Positions 1-7,340 are shown, counted from the stretch's first letter. The stretch: DNA of 64,000 nucleotides from Polaribacter sp. Q13 (GCF_016858305.2 NZ_CP074436.1:2004001-2068000), one strand, 5' to 3'. Notes: generated from the letters alone by a model not told the origin. A program made the numbers and translations.

Positions 1-834
1 GCAACCTATAGAGCTTCTAAAGATATTGAAGACAGAATTGCATTAAGAGTTGCAGCAGGAAACACACATCAAGAAGCAGAATTAAAAGGTGTAGAAGAAT
101 ATGCTATTGAATGTTCTATTTTAAAAGTGGCCGTTTCCGAAGACATACAAAGTTGTGCCGATGAAGGAATTCAGATTTTTGGAGGAATGGGATTCTCTGA
201 AGAAACTCCTATGGAATCTGCCTGGAGAGATGCAAGAATTGCACGTATTTACGAAGGAACAAATGAAATTAACAGAATGCTTTCTGTAGGAATGTTGATT
301 AAAAAAGCCATGAAAGGGCATGTAGATTTATTAGGCCCAGCAACAGAAGTTGCAAATAGCTTAATGGGTATTCCTTCTTTTGATACTCCTGATTTTTCAG
401 AATTATTTTCTGAAGAAAAACTAATGATCTCTAAATTAAAGAAAACATTTTTAATGGTTGCAGGTGCAGCGCTTCAAAAATATGGTCCTGAGATAGAAAA
501 ACATCAACAATTATTAATTGCAGCTTCAGATATTTTAATTGAAATATACATGGCAGAATCTGCCATTCTAAGAACAGAAAAGAATGTAAAACGCACCAAC
601 GAAAAAGAACAATCTGTTCAAATTGCAATGTCTAAATTATATTTATATCACGCAGTAGATATTATTGAAGAAAAAGGAAAAGAAAGTATTATTTCTTTTG
701 CAGAAGGAGATGAGCAACGTATGATGTTAATGGGCTTAAAACGTTTTACAAAATACCAAAACTACCCAGATATTGTTGATTTACGTAACGAAATAGCAGA
801 AAAAGTAAAAGCAGAAAATAAATACTGCTTCTAA
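1..834 (+). CDS. acyl-CoA dehydrogenase, C-terminal part (5' end outside window)
   Basis: The frame is open from base 1 to the TAA at 832-834, so about 277 C-terminal residues are visible and the start is upstream. The first residues (ATYRASKDIEDRIAL) belong to the helical C-terminal half of the FAD-dependent acyl-CoA dehydrogenase fold. The segment IQIFGGMGFSEETPMESAWRDARIARIYEGTNEI carries the family's late helices, with the catalytic-base Glu in YEGT. The extra roughly 190 residues after that motif match the long, VLCAD-like bacterial form of about 600 residues. Known role: alpha,beta-dehydrogenation of acyl-CoA in fatty-acid beta-oxidation, passing electrons to ETF. Chain-length preference cannot be read here. 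A strong hairpin at 958-986 closes the unit. Confidence 0.93.
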   Translation, partial: ATYRASKDIEDRIALRVAAGNTHQEAELKGVEEYAIECSILKVAVSEDIQSCADEGIQIFGGMGFSEETPMESAWRDARIARIYEGTNEINRMLSVGMLIKKAMKGHVDLLGPATEVANSLMGIPSFDTPDFSELFSEEKLMISKLKKTFLMVAGAALQKYGPEIEKHQQLLIAASDILIEIYMAESAILRTEKNVKRTNEKEQSVQIAMSKLYLYHAVDIIEEKGKESIISFAEGDEQRMMLMGLKRFTKYQNYPDIVDLRNEIAEKVKAENKYCF

Positions 835-845
835 AAATCTCTTGA

Positions 846-898
846 TGTCAAATTGAGTTTGTTGAAATTTTTAAACTCTTCTTCAAACTCAACTGACA
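846..898. repeat. imperfect inverted repeat after the acyl-CoA dehydrogenase gene
   Basis: TGTCA (846-850) and TTGAGTTTG (853-861) pair with CAAACTCAA (884-892) and TGACA (894-898), giving a long imperfect stem around an AT-rich loop. A second perfect hairpin follows at 916-940 (ATTTAATCTA / TAGATTAAAT), before the terminator proper. It may be a dispersed intergenic repeat or RNA 3'-end structure; I cannot tell which. Confidence 0.5.
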
Positions 899-957
899 AT
901 CAAAATATAGTAAAAATTTAATCTAACTTTTAGATTAAATTAGTTGTTTGTTGTAAA

Positions 958-986
958 AACCATCATTAAAAATGATGGTTTTTTTT
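958..986 (+). terminator. rho-independent terminator
   Basis: Perfect stem AACCATCATT (958-967) / AATGATGGTT (971-980) with a 3-base loop, followed by a run of T. It ends transcription of the acyl-CoA dehydrogenase unit. Confidence 0.85.
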
Positions 987-1064
987 ATATGCTAAATATT
1001 CATAATATAATTAAAATTATATTAATTTTGAAGCACATTCGTATTTCCTAAAATAGAAACCATA

Positions 1065-1880
1065 ATGAAAAATAAAATATTTTTTTCTCTTTTTACAGCA
1101 TTCATTTTTTTCGGTTGTAAAACTCAAATTACTACTATAAAACAACAAACTATAAATAAGACTCCAATTAAGGAACATACCATACAATCTTTATTGTGGG
1201 TTCAAAATGCAGCAGAATACAAAGCGTTAACTTATCAAGCCTACAATTTAGCACAGCTTCGATTAGATGAAATTTTAGCTAATAATACATCTAAAAAACC
1301 AATTGCTATTGTTACCGATATAGACGAAACTCTTTTAGACAACAGTCCGTATTCTGGTAAACAAATTAAATTAGACGAAAATTATACTTCAGAAAGATGG
1401 GCAGAATGGGTTGCACAGAAAAAAGCAAATGCCATACCAGGAGCGCTCGCTTTTTTTAAGTACGCTAAGCGTAAAAATGTAACCGTATTTTACATTTCTA
1501 ACAGATCTGCAGAACAAACAAAAGAGACTATTAAAAATCTACAATTAAAAGATTTTCCTTTTGCGGATGAAACTCACGTACTTTTAAAAACCAATAGTAG
1601 CGGAAAAGGTTCTAGAAGAAGTATTGTCAACAAAACCCATGAAATAGTATTACTTTTGGGTGATAATTTATCTGATTTTTCATCGATATTTGAAAATAGC
1701 ACTACAACTCAAAGAAATAAAAATACAGATAGCTTACATACCTCTTTTGGTAATAAGTACATAGTATTACCAAACCCAATGTATGGAGACTGGGAAACAA
1801 AAGGTATTTATGAGGGAAAATATAATTGGACTAATGATCAAAAAGATTCTATTCGTCATAAAAAAATCACTTCTTATTAA
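1065..1880 (+). CDS. 5'-nucleotidase / acid phosphatase, lipoprotein e(P4) family
   Basis: A 271-residue protein with a lipoprotein signal peptide: the hydrophobic segment ends FIFFGC with the acylated Cys at residue 18. It is therefore expected to be anchored to a membrane facing the periplasm. The HAD signature VTDIDETLLDN has the nucleophile Asp85 and the general acid Asp87. A later Lys/Asp block (LLLGDNLSDF) supplies the acidic metal ligands. Length and motif order fit the class C acid phosphatase / e(P4) family, which removes phosphate from nucleotides such as NMN or 5'-AMP in salvage of NAD or phosphate. The gene stands alone and is convergent with the sigma-factor gene. The substrate is not shown by the sequence. 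Confidence 0.9.
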   Translation: MKNKIFFSLFTAFIFFGCKTQITTIKQQTINKTPIKEHTIQSLLWVQNAAEYKALTYQAYNLAQLRLDEILANNTSKKPIAIVTDIDETLLDNSPYSGKQIKLDENYTSERWAEWVAQKKANAIPGALAFFKYAKRKNVTVFYISNRSAEQTKETIKNLQLKDFPFADETHVLLKTNSSGKGSRRSIVNKTHEIVLLLGDNLSDFSSIFENSTTTQRNKNTDSLHTSFGNKYIVLPNPMYGDWETKGIYEGKYNWTNDQKDSIRHKKITSY

Positions 1881-1932
1881 GTAGATTTTTAGCTAACTTA
1901 TAAAAAGTGATTTCTAACCCAAATTTAAAACC

Positions 1933-2706
1933 TTAATTCTCTGCGGCGTATCTATTAAAGAGACTTCTTTGAATTACTTTTTTTGCATCGCTTAAAAGTT
2001 TTTCAACTTCAGGGATTGATTTTTTTTGTATTTCTGCAATTTCCTCTATTTGTAACTTTTGATTGGTACATAAATAGAAAACAATTCGCATTTCCGCAGG
2101 CATATTGTGCACTACTAATTCTATATGTTCATTAACTTTATCTTCTCCTAATTTTTTATCTAATGTTTCAGCTAATGCTTTCTCATCATCTTCCACAAAA
2201 ACATCCTCTAAACTATAATCGTTATGATTGTATGTAAAATCATCTAGTTCTTCAATCATTAATAAATCTCCTCCTCCATCAGTACTAAATTTCTCTTGCA
2301 TTTCATCCCATTCTGGTTTGGTATAATCATCTATATTTTTAAAAAACAATTCATTAAACTCTTCTTCTACAATAACATCATCTAACAAATCATTTGTTTT
2401 TTTAAACAACCATACATAGAAATTGTCTTCATTTTCTACAGCTTCAATAGCATCATAAATAGCTATAAAGAGCTGGTCAATAATATCATCAGCTTTATAT
2501 TTCTTTTTAGAAAAATGACCTGTTTTTATAGCAGCATTTAATCTTTTATTTACATATTTTCGAATTTCTGGCAATATTTTTAAGACCAAATTATTAAAGG
2601 AAGTCTGATCTTTTTCTTGTTTTAGCTTTAATAAAGTAGAAAAGGACTTTTGAACAAACAAGCGAAACTCATATTTATTTTCGTAATAAGAAATGTGCGT
2701 TTTCAT
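1933..2706 (-). CDS. RNA polymerase sigma-70 family factor with acidic insert
   Basis: About 257 residues starting at the ATG at 2706. The frame runs on to a TTG at 2754, but a TAnnTTTG box at 2739-2746 lies inside that extension, so transcription should begin downstream of it and the ATG is preferred. The N-terminal half (FNNLVLKILPEIRKYVNKRL ... DDIIDQLFIAIYDAI) looks like sigma region 2. The C-terminal segment (MPAEMRIVFYLCTNQKLQIEEIAEI plus KKVIQRSLF) is a region 4-type helix-turn-helix. An acidic stretch of about 90 residues separates them, unlike compact ECF factors. No anti-sigma gene is adjacent. The target regulon is unknown. An ECF-like sigma factor is the best call. Confidence 0.7.
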   Translation of the reverse strand: MKTHISYYENKYEFRLFVQKSFSTLLKLKQEKDQTSFNNLVLKILPEIRKYVNKRLNAAIKTGHFSKKKYKADDIIDQLFIAIYDAIEAVENEDNFYVWLFKKTNDLLDDVIVEEEFNELFFKNIDDYTKPEWDEMQEKFSTDGGGDLLMIEELDDFTYNHNDYSLEDVFVEDDEKALAETLDKKLGEDKVNEHIELVVHNMPAEMRIVFYLCTNQKLQIEEIAEIQKKSIPEVEKLLSDAKKVIQRSLFNRYAAEN

Positions 2707-2738
2707 AATAAAAGGCTTTAGAACTATGCTTAAAGTTG

Positions 2739-2746
2739 CAAAATTA
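2739..2746 (-). promoter_or_regulatory. -7 promoter box of the sigma-factor gene
   Basis: The minus strand reads TAATTTTG, a perfect TAnnTTTG Bacteroidetes -7 box. It sits about 33 bases upstream of the ATG at 2706, which decides the start codon of that gene. Confidence 0.6.
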
Positions 2747-2867
2747 AACACCAAAAAAGAATGATATAAATCAGTAAAAAAACAATTTAAACAATTAAAA
2801 ATCTGACTTAAAATAGATGTTTATAATATAATAATAATTTGGTGCATCACAATCCATTTAATATCAG

Positions 2868-2875
2868 TAGTTTTG
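2868..2875 (+). promoter_or_regulatory. -7 promoter box of the J-domain/KTSC gene
   Basis: TAGTTTTG matches TAnnTTTG and lies 22 bases before the ATG at 2898. A TTG at 2839-2841 is slightly farther upstream than the usual spacing. Confidence 0.5.
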
Positions 2876-2897
2876 CACGCAATTTGAAAATAACGAA

Positions 2898-3344
2898 ATG
2901 AAGCGTATAAAAGAATATAAAAAACTTTTTAAAGTAGAAGGATCTATTGATTTAAAGGATTTAAAAAAATCTTACAGAGGTTTAGTGAAAGAGTGGCACC
3001 CAGATAAATTTCAAGATCAAGAAAAAAAGGATGAAGCAGATGTAATGAGTACTCAAATTATTGATGGGTATCATTTCTTAGTAAGTATAGCTCCAGAAAC
3101 GAAAGCGGCTAATTTAGATGCTTATAAAACAACAATAACAGAATTTCAGGTTGCAGATTGGCACCATAAAAGTATGTTATTAGAGGTTACTTTTACTGAT
3201 GGAAATAAATACGAATACTTTGGTGTTAGTAAAATACTTTTCGGAAAATTTGTAAACGCAAAATCAATGAACAATTTTGGTAAAAGAAATATATTTAATT
3301 CTTTTACTTACAGAAAATCTATGAAAGCTTCTGTAGAAGTTTAA
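2898..3344 (+). CDS. J-domain protein with C-terminal KTSC domain
   Basis: A 148-residue protein. Residues about 5-50 form a short DnaJ-type J domain with the diagnostic His-Pro-Asp at 34-36 (EWHPDKF), the motif that stimulates ATP hydrolysis by DnaK. Residues about 92-143 match the KTSC fold (KSMLLEVTF, YEYFGVS, FVNAKSM, NIFNSFTYRKS), a small domain also found fused to nucleases and lysyl-tRNA synthetase and of poorly known function. There is no signal peptide, Gly/Phe linker or zinc-finger region, so this is not a general DnaJ. It probably delivers a specific client to DnaK; the client is unknown. The gene has its own promoter and a terminator shared with trxB. Confidence 0.75.
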   Translation: MKRIKEYKKLFKVEGSIDLKDLKKSYRGLVKEWHPDKFQDQEKKDEADVMSTQIIDGYHFLVSIAPETKAANLDAYKTTITEFQVADWHHKSMLLEVTFTDGNKYEYFGVSKILFGKFVNAKSMNNFGKRNIFNSFTYRKSMKASVEV

Positions 3345-3350
3345 GAATTT

Positions 3351-3380
3351 GTTATTCCTGCTAAAGCAGGAGTCCATACA
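3351..3380. repeat. short intergenic hairpin repeat, TTCCTGC...GCAGGA type
   Basis: TCCTGC (3356-3361), TAAA, GCAGGA (3366-3371), followed by GTCCATA. From memory, hairpins of this kind are scattered between genes in many flavobacterial genomes. Here it precedes the terminator between two convergent genes. Confidence 0.45.
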
Positions 3381-3425
3381 TAGAATATAAAGATTACTTC
3401 GTTGTACGCAATGAAACAACAAAAA

Positions 3426-3457
3426 AGAGATTACTTTAACAGTAATCTCTTTTTTTA
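3426..3457. terminator. bidirectional terminator between J-domain gene and trxB
   Basis: AGAGATTACT (3426-3435) / AGTAATCTCT (3441-3450) with a 5-base loop, A-rich before and T-rich after. It can serve both convergent genes. Confidence 0.85.
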
Positions 3458-3480
3458 TATATAAAATACAATTGCGTTGC

Positions 3481-4428
3481 TTATTCTAGAGCACCTAAAT
3501 AACGTTCTGCATCTAAAGCAGCCATACATCCTGTACCTGCAGCAGTTACCGCTTGTCTGTATTCTTTATCCTGAATATCTCCAGCAGCAAAAACTCCTGG
3601 TAAGTTTGTTTTTGTAGATTTCCCTTTGGTAATTAAATAACCTGTTTCATCCATATCTAAAACACCTTTAAATAAATCTGAATTTGGCGTATGTCCAATA
3701 GCTATAAATACACCTGTTACAGGAATATTTGTAGTTTCTTTTGTTTGGTTATTGATGGCTCTAACACCTTCTACAACATTAGATCCTAAAACCTCATCTA
3801 TTTCTGTATTGTATAAAACTTCAATGTTCTTAGTCTTTTGAACTCTATGTTGCATCGCTTTAGAAGCTCTCATAAAATCTTTACGAACCAAAATTGTAAC
3901 TTTATTACAAATATTAGATAAATAAGTAGCTTCTTCTGCAGCCGTATCTCCTGCTCCAACCACTACAACATCTTGTCCTTTGTAGAAAAACCCATCACAA
4001 GTAGCACAAGCAGAAACACCTCCACCAATTAGACGTTGTTCACTTTCTAATCCTAAATATTTTGCAGTTGCTCCTGTAGAAATAATAATAGTTTCTGCTT
4101 CAATTTGTTTCGTCTCATCCACAACAACTTTATGAATTCCACCCACTTTATCACTTAATTCTACACTAGTTACCAATCCAAAACGAACTTCTGTACCAAA
4201 ACGTTCTGCTTGCTTTTGTAAATCGGTCATCATTGCCGTTCCATCTGTACCTTCTGGATACCCTGGAAAATTATCAACTTCAGTTGTAGTTGTTAATTGA
4301 CCTCCCATTTGCATTCCTGTATACATAATAGGTTTCATGTCTGCTCTTGCTGCATAAATTGCCGCAGTATATCCTGCAGGCCCTGAACCAATTATTAAAC
4401 ATTTAATTTTTTCTATTGTATCTGACAT
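3481..4428 (-). CDS. trxB: thioredoxin-disulfide reductase
   Basis: Low-molecular-weight thioredoxin reductase, a cytoplasmic flavoprotein that moves electrons from NADPH to thioredoxin. Visible motifs: the N-terminal FAD-binding GSGPAGYTAAIYAAR, the redox-active pair SACATCDG, the NADPH-binding GAGDTAAEEA and the C-terminal FAD motif VFAAGDI. The total of about 315 residues is normal. The ATG at 4428 (MSDTIEK) is preferred over an upstream in-frame TTG at 4443, because the family begins close to the first Rossmann strand. The gene is monocistronic, with a perfect inverted repeat just upstream. Confidence 0.95.
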   Translation of the reverse strand: MSDTIEKIKCLIIGSGPAGYTAAIYAARADMKPIMYTGMQMGGQLTTTTEVDNFPGYPEGTDGTAMMTDLQKQAERFGTEVRFGLVTSVELSDKVGGIHKVVVDETKQIEAETIIISTGATAKYLGLESEQRLIGGGVSACATCDGFFYKGQDVVVVGAGDTAAEEATYLSNICNKVTILVRKDFMRASKAMQHRVQKTKNIEVLYNTEIDEVLGSNVVEGVRAINNQTKETTNIPVTGVFIAIGHTPNSDLFKGVLDMDETGYLITKGKSTKTNLPGVFAAGDIQDKEYRQAVTAAGTGCMAALDAERYLGALE

Positions 4429-4457
4429 AATATTCTGTATCAATTTTAGAAGTGTAA

Positions 4458-4478
4458 AAGTATCATATTTTGATACTT
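4458..4478. repeat. perfect inverted repeat upstream of trxB
   Basis: AAGTATCA (4458-4465), TATTT, TGATACTT (4471-4478), located 30-50 bases before the trxB ATG. It has operator geometry or could be a 5'-leader hairpin. There is no direct evidence for either. Confidence 0.45.
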
Positions 4479-4566
4479 ATAAATACAAATGTTTATAAAT
4501 TTTAATAATGAAAACATAATTAAAGTAAATTAACAATATGTAATGAAAAATAATTATTAAAAATGA

Positions 4567-4595
4567 TTGTTATTTGTAAAAAGAGTGTATCTTTG
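4567..4595 (+). promoter_or_regulatory. promoter of tRNA-Pro
   Basis: TTG at 4567-4569, an 18-base spacer, then TATCTTTG at 4588-4595. This is a full Bacteroidetes sigma promoter 25 bases before the tRNA. Confidence 0.75.
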
Positions 4596-4620
4596 CAGTC
4601 CTTAAATGAACTATCATTTT

Positions 4621-4695
4621 CGGGGTGTAGCGTAGCCCGGTCATCGCGCCTCGTTTGGGACGAGGAGGTCGCAGGTTCGAATCCTGCCACCCCGA
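4621..4695 (+). tRNA. tRNA-Pro(TGG)
   Basis: Acceptor stem CGGGGTG (4621-4627) pairs with CACCCCG (4688-4694), with discriminator A. The anticodon arm is CCTCG-TTTGGGA-CGAGG with anticodon TGG. The T arm GCAGG-TTCGAAT-CCTGC is complete. CCA is not encoded. A terminator follows directly. Confidence 0.97.
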
Positions 4696-4697
4696 CT

Positions 4698-4735
4698 AAA
4701 AGCTGAATATTTTTTAAAATATTCAGCTTTTTTTA
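4698..4735 (+). terminator. terminator after tRNA-Pro
   Basis: A long perfect stem (AAAAGCTGAATATTTT / AAAATATTCAGCTTTT, 4698-4731) ends in a T run immediately after the tRNA. Confidence 0.85.
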
Positions 4736-4824
4736 TTTTACAAAAAACCTTGTTTTTTTTTATATTCTGTGATCAATTTCAAAATTCATACGCCTTAAAA
4801 CTTCTTAGCAAAAAGGAAAAAATC

Positions 4825-5071
4825 GGATCAAGTCAAAAAGTTGTGGGATTTAGAAATTAGGCATAAATATTTGAGAGTCTAAAAAGGAAAAATTTGATGT
4901 TTCTAACACCTCTAAATTGTGCTCTAAAGGCTTTAATTTTAGCATTAAAAGATTCTGCAGAAGCATTTGTGCTTCTATTGTCAAAATAGTTGAGTATATT
5001 CTGATAATGTACAGACATTGTTCTAGCAATGCTATTAAAGCTTTTAAACTTTGCTTGTCTTACCTTTTCAT
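4825..5071. repeat. first copy of 247-bp tandem duplication (IS left end)
   Basis: It is identical base for base to 5072-5318 except GT versus CA at 4832-4833, inside the terminal repeat. It contains a 3' fragment of the transposase gene. Confidence 0.95.
4857..5071 (-). pseudogene. duplicated 3' fragment of the transposase gene
   Basis: Encodes the last 71 residues of the neighbouring transposase (KVRQAKFKSF to RLSNIYA) with the same stop codon. It arises from the 247-bp tandem duplication. The frame runs on through the inner terminal repeat to a GTG at 5081, which is not a credible gene start. Confidence 0.85.
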
Positions 5072-5318
5072 GGATCAACACAAAAAGTTGTGGGATTTAG
5101 AAATTAGGCATAAATATTTGAGAGTCTAAAAAGGAAAAATTTGATGTTTCTAACACCTCTAAATTGTGCTCTAAAGGCTTTAATTTTAGCATTAAAAGAT
5201 TCTGCAGAAGCATTTGTGCTTCTATTGTCAAAATAGTTGAGTATATTCTGATAATGTACAGACATTGTTCTAGCAATGCTATTAAAGCTTTTAAACTTTG
5301 CTTGTCTTACCTTTTCAT
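5072..5318. repeat. second copy of 247-bp tandem duplication (functional IS left end)
   Basis: This copy carries the terminal repeat that matches the right end perfectly and joins the intact transposase frame. Confidence 0.95.
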
Positions 5319-6096
5319 CCCATTTAGCAAGTCTAATTAAGGCAACAGTTTTATCTTTTGTTTGATTATAAATCCAGGATAAGTTTTGACATAAATTATA
5401 TGCCTTTTCTATATCTGGATAATTTTTAAAAAGTATTTCAGCTCTTTCCTGTTGGGTGTTAGTCCACTTGTTACTAGATTTATATAATAGATATCTACTC
5501 CTAGCTAATAATTGTTTTAGAGTATCTCCATTTGGTAGTAGTTCAGGAACATATTTTAAGGAGTTGTTTTTAGCGTTTTCTATGGCGTCGTTTTCTTTAT
5601 CTATTGCTTCCCAACGATGTTTAATTCTTATTTCTTGCAAAGCATCTAAAGCTAATTTTTGTACATGAAAGCGATCTATAACTAATACAGCTTTTGGAAA
5701 TGATTTTTTAACGATTAACCCCATGTTTCCTGCCATGTCTAAGGTTACTTCGATTACTTTTTTCCGTTGTTTTAAAGCTATTTTATGAAGAATTCTAATA
5801 ACATCTTCAGCTTTAGTACCTTTAATCATAGCGAGTAAAGCACCTTTCTTTCCGTTCGCATTTTTATTAGTCACGATAGTATATAAATCTCCATTAGAAA
5901 ATGCTGTTTCATCTATGGAAAGATAACTTCCAATATTTTTAGGAAAAAGCAACCATTGTTCAGCATGCGGTTTTTGGTTCCATAGCTTAAAATCACTTAA
6001 ATAATCTTTGTATTGTCTCTGTAAGCTCCTTGGGTTAACTCCGTAAAAGTTAGCGACGATACTTGTGCTTGTGGCGTTATTGTTGACTGATTTGTT
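5104..6096 (-). CDS. ISL3-type transposase, catalytic part (ORF2)
   Basis: DDE transposase of the ISL3 kind. The open frame spans 6096-5104 (about 330 residues). It starts after a stop codon and reads on through VANFYGVNPRSLQRQYKDYLSDF and HAEQWLLFPKNIGSYLSIDETAF, the core of the family. Next come VIEVTLDMAGNMG and VLVIDRFHVQKLALDAL, with acidic catalytic residues in the IDE, DMAG and IDRFHV blocks, then a C-terminal NASAESFNAKIKAFRAQFRGVRN. There is no ATG, GTG or TTG before the catalytic core; the first possible start, TTG at 5952, falls inside it. The part is therefore most simply made by ribosomal frameshifting from ORF1 (6077-6430), with which it overlaps by about 20 bases in the +1 frame. 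A disabling frameshift mutation is the alternative. Confidence 0.82.
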   Translation of the reverse strand, partial: NKSVNNNATSTSIVANFYGVNPRSLQRQYKDYLSDFKLWNQKPHAEQWLLFPKNIGSYLSIDETAFSNGDLYTIVTNKNANGKKGALLAMIKGTKAEDVIRILHKIALKQRKKVIEVTLDMAGNMGLIVKKSFPKAVLVIDRFHVQKLALDALQEIRIKHRWEAIDKENDAIENAKNNSLKYVPELLPNGDTLKQLLARSRYLLYKSSNKWTNTQQERAEILFKNYPDIEKAYNLCQNLSWIYNQTKDKTVALIRLAKWDEKVRQAKFKSFNSIARTMSVHYQNILNYFDNRSTNASAESFNAKIKAFRAQFRGVRNIKFFLFRLSNIYA

Positions 6097-6430
6097 TTAA
6101 AAAAGCAGCAAATTCACTAGTAATCCTAGTGCCTTTTGCTACTAATTGCCAATCTCTTACAACTACTTTCTTAGAACTTTCTTCCACCCAACGTCGTCTA
6201 ATAACATGTAGAAAAACGTTTTTACCTCGGATTGGAAAATCTTGAATAGTCGCTTCAGGAAAAAAGCCTTTAGAACTTAATTTTAATCCTTTAAATTCTT
6301 CTGGAATCGTATTCAATTCGGTGAAATAGAAATGTAGTTCTCCATTTTTAACTTCATGTTTAGTGAGTTTAAAATAGTCTATAAGTATTTCTGGTAGTAA
6401 TAATTTAGCAAGTTCAATTGAAGTATCCAA
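6077..6430 (-). CDS. IS transposase N-terminal region (ORF1)
   Basis: A 117-residue protein that matches the N-terminal region described for ISAon1-type transposases of Bacteroidetes (my recollection of the family): KGFFPEATIQDFPIRGKNVFLHVIRRRWVEESSKKVVVRDW, then AKGTRITSEFAAFLKQISQQ. It starts at TTG 6430, a little inside the right terminal repeat. It ends in a different frame from ORF2, which continues the same protein. Alone it contains no DDE residues and would be a DNA-binding or regulatory fragment. Confidence 0.75.
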   Translation of the reverse strand: MDTSIELAKLLLPEILIDYFKLTKHEVKNGELHFYFTELNTIPEEFKGLKLSSKGFFPEATIQDFPIRGKNVFLHVIRRRWVEESSKKVVVRDWQLVAKGTRITSEFAAFLKQISQQ

Positions 6431-6647
6431 AATAGAAAGAATTTAAAAGTCAAAGTTCTTCTTTTTTAGTTTACTCCACAACTTTTTGTGTTGATCCAAA
6501 AAATCCCATCACAATTTCACCTACCTATATTAATTACTACACAGAACAAGTCAATAAGTCCTAATATTGAAAACATAAATCAAGGACTTCAAATAATTTA
6601 ATATTCCCTAAGACTTACTTAGAAGTAAAAAATAACATTTATCATGT

Positions 6648-6675
6648 TTGAAAATAAAATAAATATATACTTTTG
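6648..6675 (+). promoter_or_regulatory. promoter of the small outer-membrane protein gene
   Basis: TTG at 6648-6650, 17 bases, TACTTTTG at 6668-6675. It is a near-ideal Bacteroidetes promoter about 30 bases before the TTG start codon at 6706. Confidence 0.7.
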
Positions 6676-6705
6676 CTTGCTTAATAATATTCAATAAAAA
6701 TTATT

Positions 6706-7218
6706 TTGAAAAAAAACACCTTAATAATCGTATTAACTTTTATTAGCTTTATTGCTACTGCACAAGAAGAAAATTTTAAACATTTTAGAGTTAGCCCTGT
6801 TTTAAGTCACACATTCATTCCTACCTCTACAAGCGATGGGGATAAAGTTGTTATTGTTCCCTCCTTTGGATTGGATTTAGAATATTGGATTAATGAAAAA
6901 TGGGGATTAGGCCTACATAATGATCTAGAACTTGAAACTTTTGAAATAGAAAAAGAACATGAAATTTTTGTTGAAAAAGAGCATCCTGTCGTTTTAACTC
7001 TTGATGCACTTCATAAGTTTCATGAAAACTGGGTTTTAGTTTTAGGAGCAGGTGTTGAGTTAGAAAAACAAGAAAATCTTTTTATTGTTAGAGCAGGTCT
7101 AGAATATGAAATAGAATTTGGAAACAATTGGGATGTTTCTCCTACTGTTTTATATGACTATCGCGCAAACAATTTAGATACTTGGGCCATTGGAATTGGT
7201 ATTGGAAAACGATTTTAA
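6706..7218 (+). CDS. small outer-membrane beta-barrel-like protein
   Basis: A 170-residue protein with a signal peptide ending in ATAQ/EE (about residues 1-20). Alternating polar/apolar strands follow (FGLDLEYWINEKWGLGLHNDLELETFEI, WVLVLGAGVELEKQENLFIVRAGLEYEIEFG, WAIGIGIGKRF), with a terminal Phe. These are the marks of a small outer-membrane barrel. The start codon is TTG, supported by the promoter 30 bases upstream and by the signal peptide beginning MKKNTLII. The substrate or partner is unknown, and I do not recognise a named family. It is monocistronic with a strong terminator. Confidence 0.7.
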   Translation: MKKNTLIIVLTFISFIATAQEENFKHFRVSPVLSHTFIPTSTSDGDKVVIVPSFGLDLEYWINEKWGLGLHNDLELETFEIEKEHEIFVEKEHPVVLTLDALHKFHENWVLVLGAGVELEKQENLFIVRAGLEYEIEFGNNWDVSPTVLYDYRANNLDTWAIGIGIGKRF

Positions 7219-7292
7219 TTACTAATCTTTTAGTTAAATTGCAATCACTATTCCTTAATATATAGTCTTGTAACAAATACACTAAGAGACAT

Positions 7293-7340
7293 AAAAGCAA
7301 AAAACCTTGATAAAATTTATCAAGGTTTTTTGCTTTTAAA
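7293..7340. terminator. long bidirectional terminator hairpin
   Basis: A perfect stem of about 22 bp (AAAAGCAAAAAACCTTGATAAA and its complement, 7293-7337) with A- and T-rich flanks. Confidence 0.85.

Larger units (their letters stand above)
4825..6497. mobile_element. ISL3/ISAon1-like insertion sequence with duplicated left end
   Basis: The element is bounded by an 8-bp target duplication, AAAAAATC at 4817-4824 and again at 6498-6505, the size expected for ISL3-family elements. The right terminal repeat (6476-6497) is perfectly complementary over 22 bases to an internal copy at 5072-5093. The outermost left end (4825-4846) matches it at 20 of 22 bases. The first 247 bases (4825-5071) are repeated in tandem at 5072-5318, with two differences at 4832-4833. 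A minimal copy would be 5072-6497 (1426 bases); the inserted unit is 1673 bases. Transposase frames run right to left. Insertion was into intergenic DNA and broke no gene. Confidence 0.88.

Noticed and set aside
2707..2754. Longer N-terminus of the sigma factor from TTG 2754
   Set aside because: A -7 promoter box lies within the extension, so it would not be transcribed from that promoter.
4857..5081. 74-codon frame as a separate gene
   Set aside because: It is the duplicated 3' end of the transposase gene; its apparent GTG start lies in the IS terminal repeat.
4825..6505. Two nested IS copies, one inserted into another
   Set aside because: The inner end at 5072 has no matching target duplication (CTTTTCAT before it versus AAAAAATC after the right end), and only the left 247 bases are doubled; tandem duplication of the end fits better.
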